64,000 bases of DNA, from the NCBI RefSeq assembly GCF_004000435.1, contig NZ_RBVZ01000001.1, forward strand, positions 682,001 through 746,000. Direction: 5' to 3'. The stretch comes from Alexandriicola marinus. GTDB taxonomy: Bacteria > Pseudomonadota > Alphaproteobacteria > Rhodobacterales > Rhodobacteraceae. A program made the translations under genes and the position numbers. This document shows, piece by piece, positions 62,315-64,000 of the stretch. Under the pieces are notes generated by a model. The model had not been told where the DNA came from. It made no database searches and saw only the letters and a list, made by a program, of their open reading frames with translations. How positions within the stretch are numbered: the stretch's first letter is position 1; each line of letters begins with the position of its first letter.

Positions 62315-63279
62315 GCCCGGGCCCGCGCGGCGCCCATCCGGGCCGCCATCCGGATCGCCGCGATCATCGAGGTCGGATCGGCCAGCCCCTTGCCCGCGAT
62401 GTCGAAGGCGGTGCCGTGATCGGGTGAGGTGCGCACGAAGGGCAGGCCCAATGTCACGTTGACGCCGCCCGCGAAATCGATGGTCTTGATCGGGATCAGC
62501 GCCTGGTCGTGATACATGGCGATGGCCGCGTCATAGCCCGCCCGCGCGCCTGCGTGAAACATCGTGTCGGCCGACAGCGGACCGATCAGGTCGAGCCCGT
62601 CCCGCCTGAGCGCCTCGAGCACGGGTGTGATCATCTCGATCTCCTCCCGGCCCATCTTGCCGTCTTCGCCCGCATGGGGGTTGAGGCCCGCGATGGCGAT
62701 GCGGGGCGCGGCGATGCCGAAATCCCGGCGCAGGGCGGCATCTGTCACGCGGATTGTTCGGGCAAGGCCCTCCGCGGTCAGTTGGCGGGGCACCTCGGAC
62801 AGGGGGATGTGGATGGTCGCGGGCACCACGCGCAGCGCGTCGCAGGCCAGCATCATGACCACATGGGCCCCGCCCGCCAGCGCGGCAAGGTATTCGGTAT
62901 GGCCGGGATAGGGGAAATCCGCCCCGTCGATCAGTGCGGCCTTGTGGATGGGTGCGGTGCAGAGCGCCTGTGCGTCTCCTGCGCGGACGATCGTCACGGC
63001 GTCGGCAATGGCGTCGATCACGCCCTGCGCATGGGTGGGATCGGGCTTGCCCGGCATGGCCGGGCTGCCGAAATCGCGCGCCAGAACGGGCAGAGCACGG
63101 CGCGAGATGGCGGCGGCGTCCGACGCATGGTCCACCGCCTGCCAGTCTGCCCCCTCGGGCAGGTGTCGCGGATCCCCGATCCAGACAAGATCGATGTCAT
63201 CGCGCAGTGACTGCCAGGCCCTGTAGGCGATCTCCGGCCCGATCCCGGCCGGTTCCCCGCAGGTCAGGACAATGGTCAT
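62311..63279 (-). CDS. pdxA: 4-hydroxythreonine-4-phosphate dehydrogenase
   Basis: A 322-residue enzyme of vitamin B6 synthesis. [17 protein letters not shown] near 6-22, the metal-binding [11 protein letters not shown] near 122-132 and [16 protein letters not shown] near 255 (second His) are characteristic. Forms the usual surA-pdxA-rsmA cluster. Confidence 0.96.
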   Translation of the reverse strand: MTIVLTCGEPAGIGPEIAYRAWQSLRDDIDLVWIGDPRHLPEGADWQAVDHASDAAAISRRALPVLARDFGSPAMPGKPDPTHAQGVIDAIADAVTIVRAGDAQALCTAPIHKAALIDGADFPYPGHTEYLAALAGGAHVVMMLACDALRVVPATIHIPLSEVPRQLTAEGLARTIRVTDAALRRDFGIAAPRIAIAGLNPHAGEDGKMGREEIEMITPVLEALRRDGLDLIGPLSADTMFHAGARAGYDAAIAMYHDQALIPIKTIDFAGGVNVTLGLPFVRTSPDHGTAFDIAGKGLADPTSMIAAIRMAARMGAARARA

Positions 63280-63285
63280 CGCGGT

Positions 63286-64000
63286 TCAATACCGGACGAT
63301 CGTGGCCGCGGCCCGTTCATCGGCAAGAAGCGCATCGGCGAAACCGGCCAGCTGCTGGCTGACCAGCTGGGTGCGGATCGTTTCCCGGTCGATCTCTTCG
63401 CCGCCCGCGGGTATCCGGTCGCAGAGCATCAAAAAGACGAGTGTCTGTCCGTCTGCCCGCGTAAGCGCGGTCGACACCTCGCCGCGATCCAGCTTGGCCA
63501 GTTCGAGCGCCACGTCCTGGGGGATCTCCGACAGCGGGAGCGTGTCACGGTCCAGAACCTCGGGCGACTGGTCCTGCGCGACGCCGTAGAGGTCGTCACA
63601 ATGATCGACACGGTTCCGCACCGCTTCGGCCGCACGCAGACCGGCTTCGCTGCGTCCGCCTGCGATGTAATAGGCCGCGTATTCCAGCGCGGCGGGCGGT
63701 TCGGCCGCGCGGCTGACCTCGCGAATGCCACGCAGCTGGAACAGCGCGATGCCATTCGGGATGGCGATGGGCGCGGTCACCTCGCCGGTGCCGAGGCCAA
63801 GGATGAGTTGCCGCAGACTGGCCGGGAAATTGTTCACCGGGACCCAGTCGAGCCGCCCGCCATCCTCGCGCGAGGGCAGGGCCGACACGCGCCGCGCCTC
63901 TGCGGAAAAGGCGGCGGTCGAGGTGAGCCGAGAAATCCGTTCCGCCGTCACGCGCGCCTCAGCAGCCTCGGGCGGAGGGGCCGGGATGATGATCTCGGAC
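63286..64000 (-). CDS. periplasmic peptidyl-prolyl isomerase SurA-like (N-terminus outside window)
   Basis: The visible C-terminal 237 residues match a parvulin-type chaperone: SEIIIPAPPPE at the edge, GGRLDWVPVNNFPASLRQLIL with the parvulin strand, and IPNGIALFQLRGI. The frame stays open to position 64000, so the GTG at 63951 is internal. SurA folds outer-membrane proteins, and it is adjacent to pdxA as in most Proteobacteria. The stop is six bases before the pdxA start. Confidence 0.88.
   Translation of the reverse strand, partial: SEIIIPAPPPEAAEARVTAERISRLTSTAAFSAEARRVSALPSREDGGRLDWVPVNNFPASLRQLILGLGTGEVTAPIAIPNGIALFQLRGIREVSRAAEPPAALEYAAYYIAGGRSEAGLRAAEAVRNRVDHCDDLYGVAQDQSPEVLDRDTLPLSEIPQDVALELAKLDRGEVSTALTRADGQTLVFLMLCDRIPAGGEEIDRETIRTQLVSQQLAGFADALLADERAAATIVRY

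Noticed and set aside
1-64000. Insertion sequences, prophage, integrative elements or CRISPR arrays
   Set aside because: No transposase, integrase, phage structural gene or regularly spaced repeats were seen on either strand.

Overview
The window is a GC-rich chromosomal segment of an alphaproteobacterium, most probably Rhodobacterales (a Rhodobacter- or Roseobacter-type organism). The evidence is the gene content and order. There is an RNA methyltransferase and PIN protein pair of the RSP_2647/RSP_2648 type, a single-cysteine DksA, and an ErpA-Dgt-hypothetical-ArgS-SPOR-NagZ-ScpA-ScpB run. There are also the RpmF-PlsX-FabH-IhfA-MerR and SurA-PdxA-RsmA blocks and a long alphaproteobacterial dCTP deaminase. 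Genes are densely packed, with many ATGA or TGATG overlaps. I see no insertion sequence, prophage, CRISPR array or rRNA. The only RNA gene found is one tRNA-Pro(GGG).

Positions 1-7375 are the clearest accessory region and look like a catabolic island. It holds a flavin reductase (cut by the window edge), a carboxymuconolactone-decarboxylase-like protein, a TetR regulator, a PuuE-like deacetylase, an alpha/beta hydrolase, a luciferase-like flavin monooxygenase, a cupin-like protein, a quinone oxidoreductase and an FAD monooxygenase resembling 2,6-dihydroxypyridine 3-hydroxylase. The set resembles in kind (not in order or orthology) the Rut pyrimidine pathway: reduced-flavin monooxygenase, flavin reductase, alpha/beta hydrolase and amide hydrolase. 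My inference is an oxidative N-heterocycle or aromatic ring-opening pathway of unknown substrate.

Positions 7380-14186 carry a Cache-domain histidine kinase and NarL-type regulator, divergent from a TRAP transporter (DctP, DctQ and an unusually long DctM). This is probably the uptake system for an organic acid and its sensor.

Positions 14235-36549 are mostly core genes: Bpt, RDD and DUF2852 proteins, YbaK, GlnE, the Entner-Doudoroff pair edd-eda under a LacI-type operator, the methyltransferase/PIN pair, and a long minus-strand run (MoxR, GNAT, DUF2927, small membrane protein, VWA, DedA, MOSC, M48). DksA, an FAD monooxygenase, exonuclease III, FKBP, ErpA and Dgt follow. Positions 36585-49847 carry ArgS, SPOR, NagZ, the ScpAB condensin, Dcd, tRNA-Pro, MerR, IhfA, FabH, PlsX, L32, YceD, BamE and MsrB.

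Positions 49916-64000 carry an OlsB-like ornithine acyltransferase, an ABC-F ATPase, an iron-binding protein with a candidate iron-regulated promoter, MazG, a nitrogen-catabolism-like set (M20 hydrolase, class III aminotransferase, ureohydrolase), PrfA-PrmC, DUF4167, RsmA, PdxA and the C-terminal part of SurA. No gene-free stretch exceeds 300 bases. The longest are 60505-60777 (possible structured leader) and 30643-30897 (upstream of the GNAT gene; a short GC palindrome at 30810-30822, otherwise nothing recognised).
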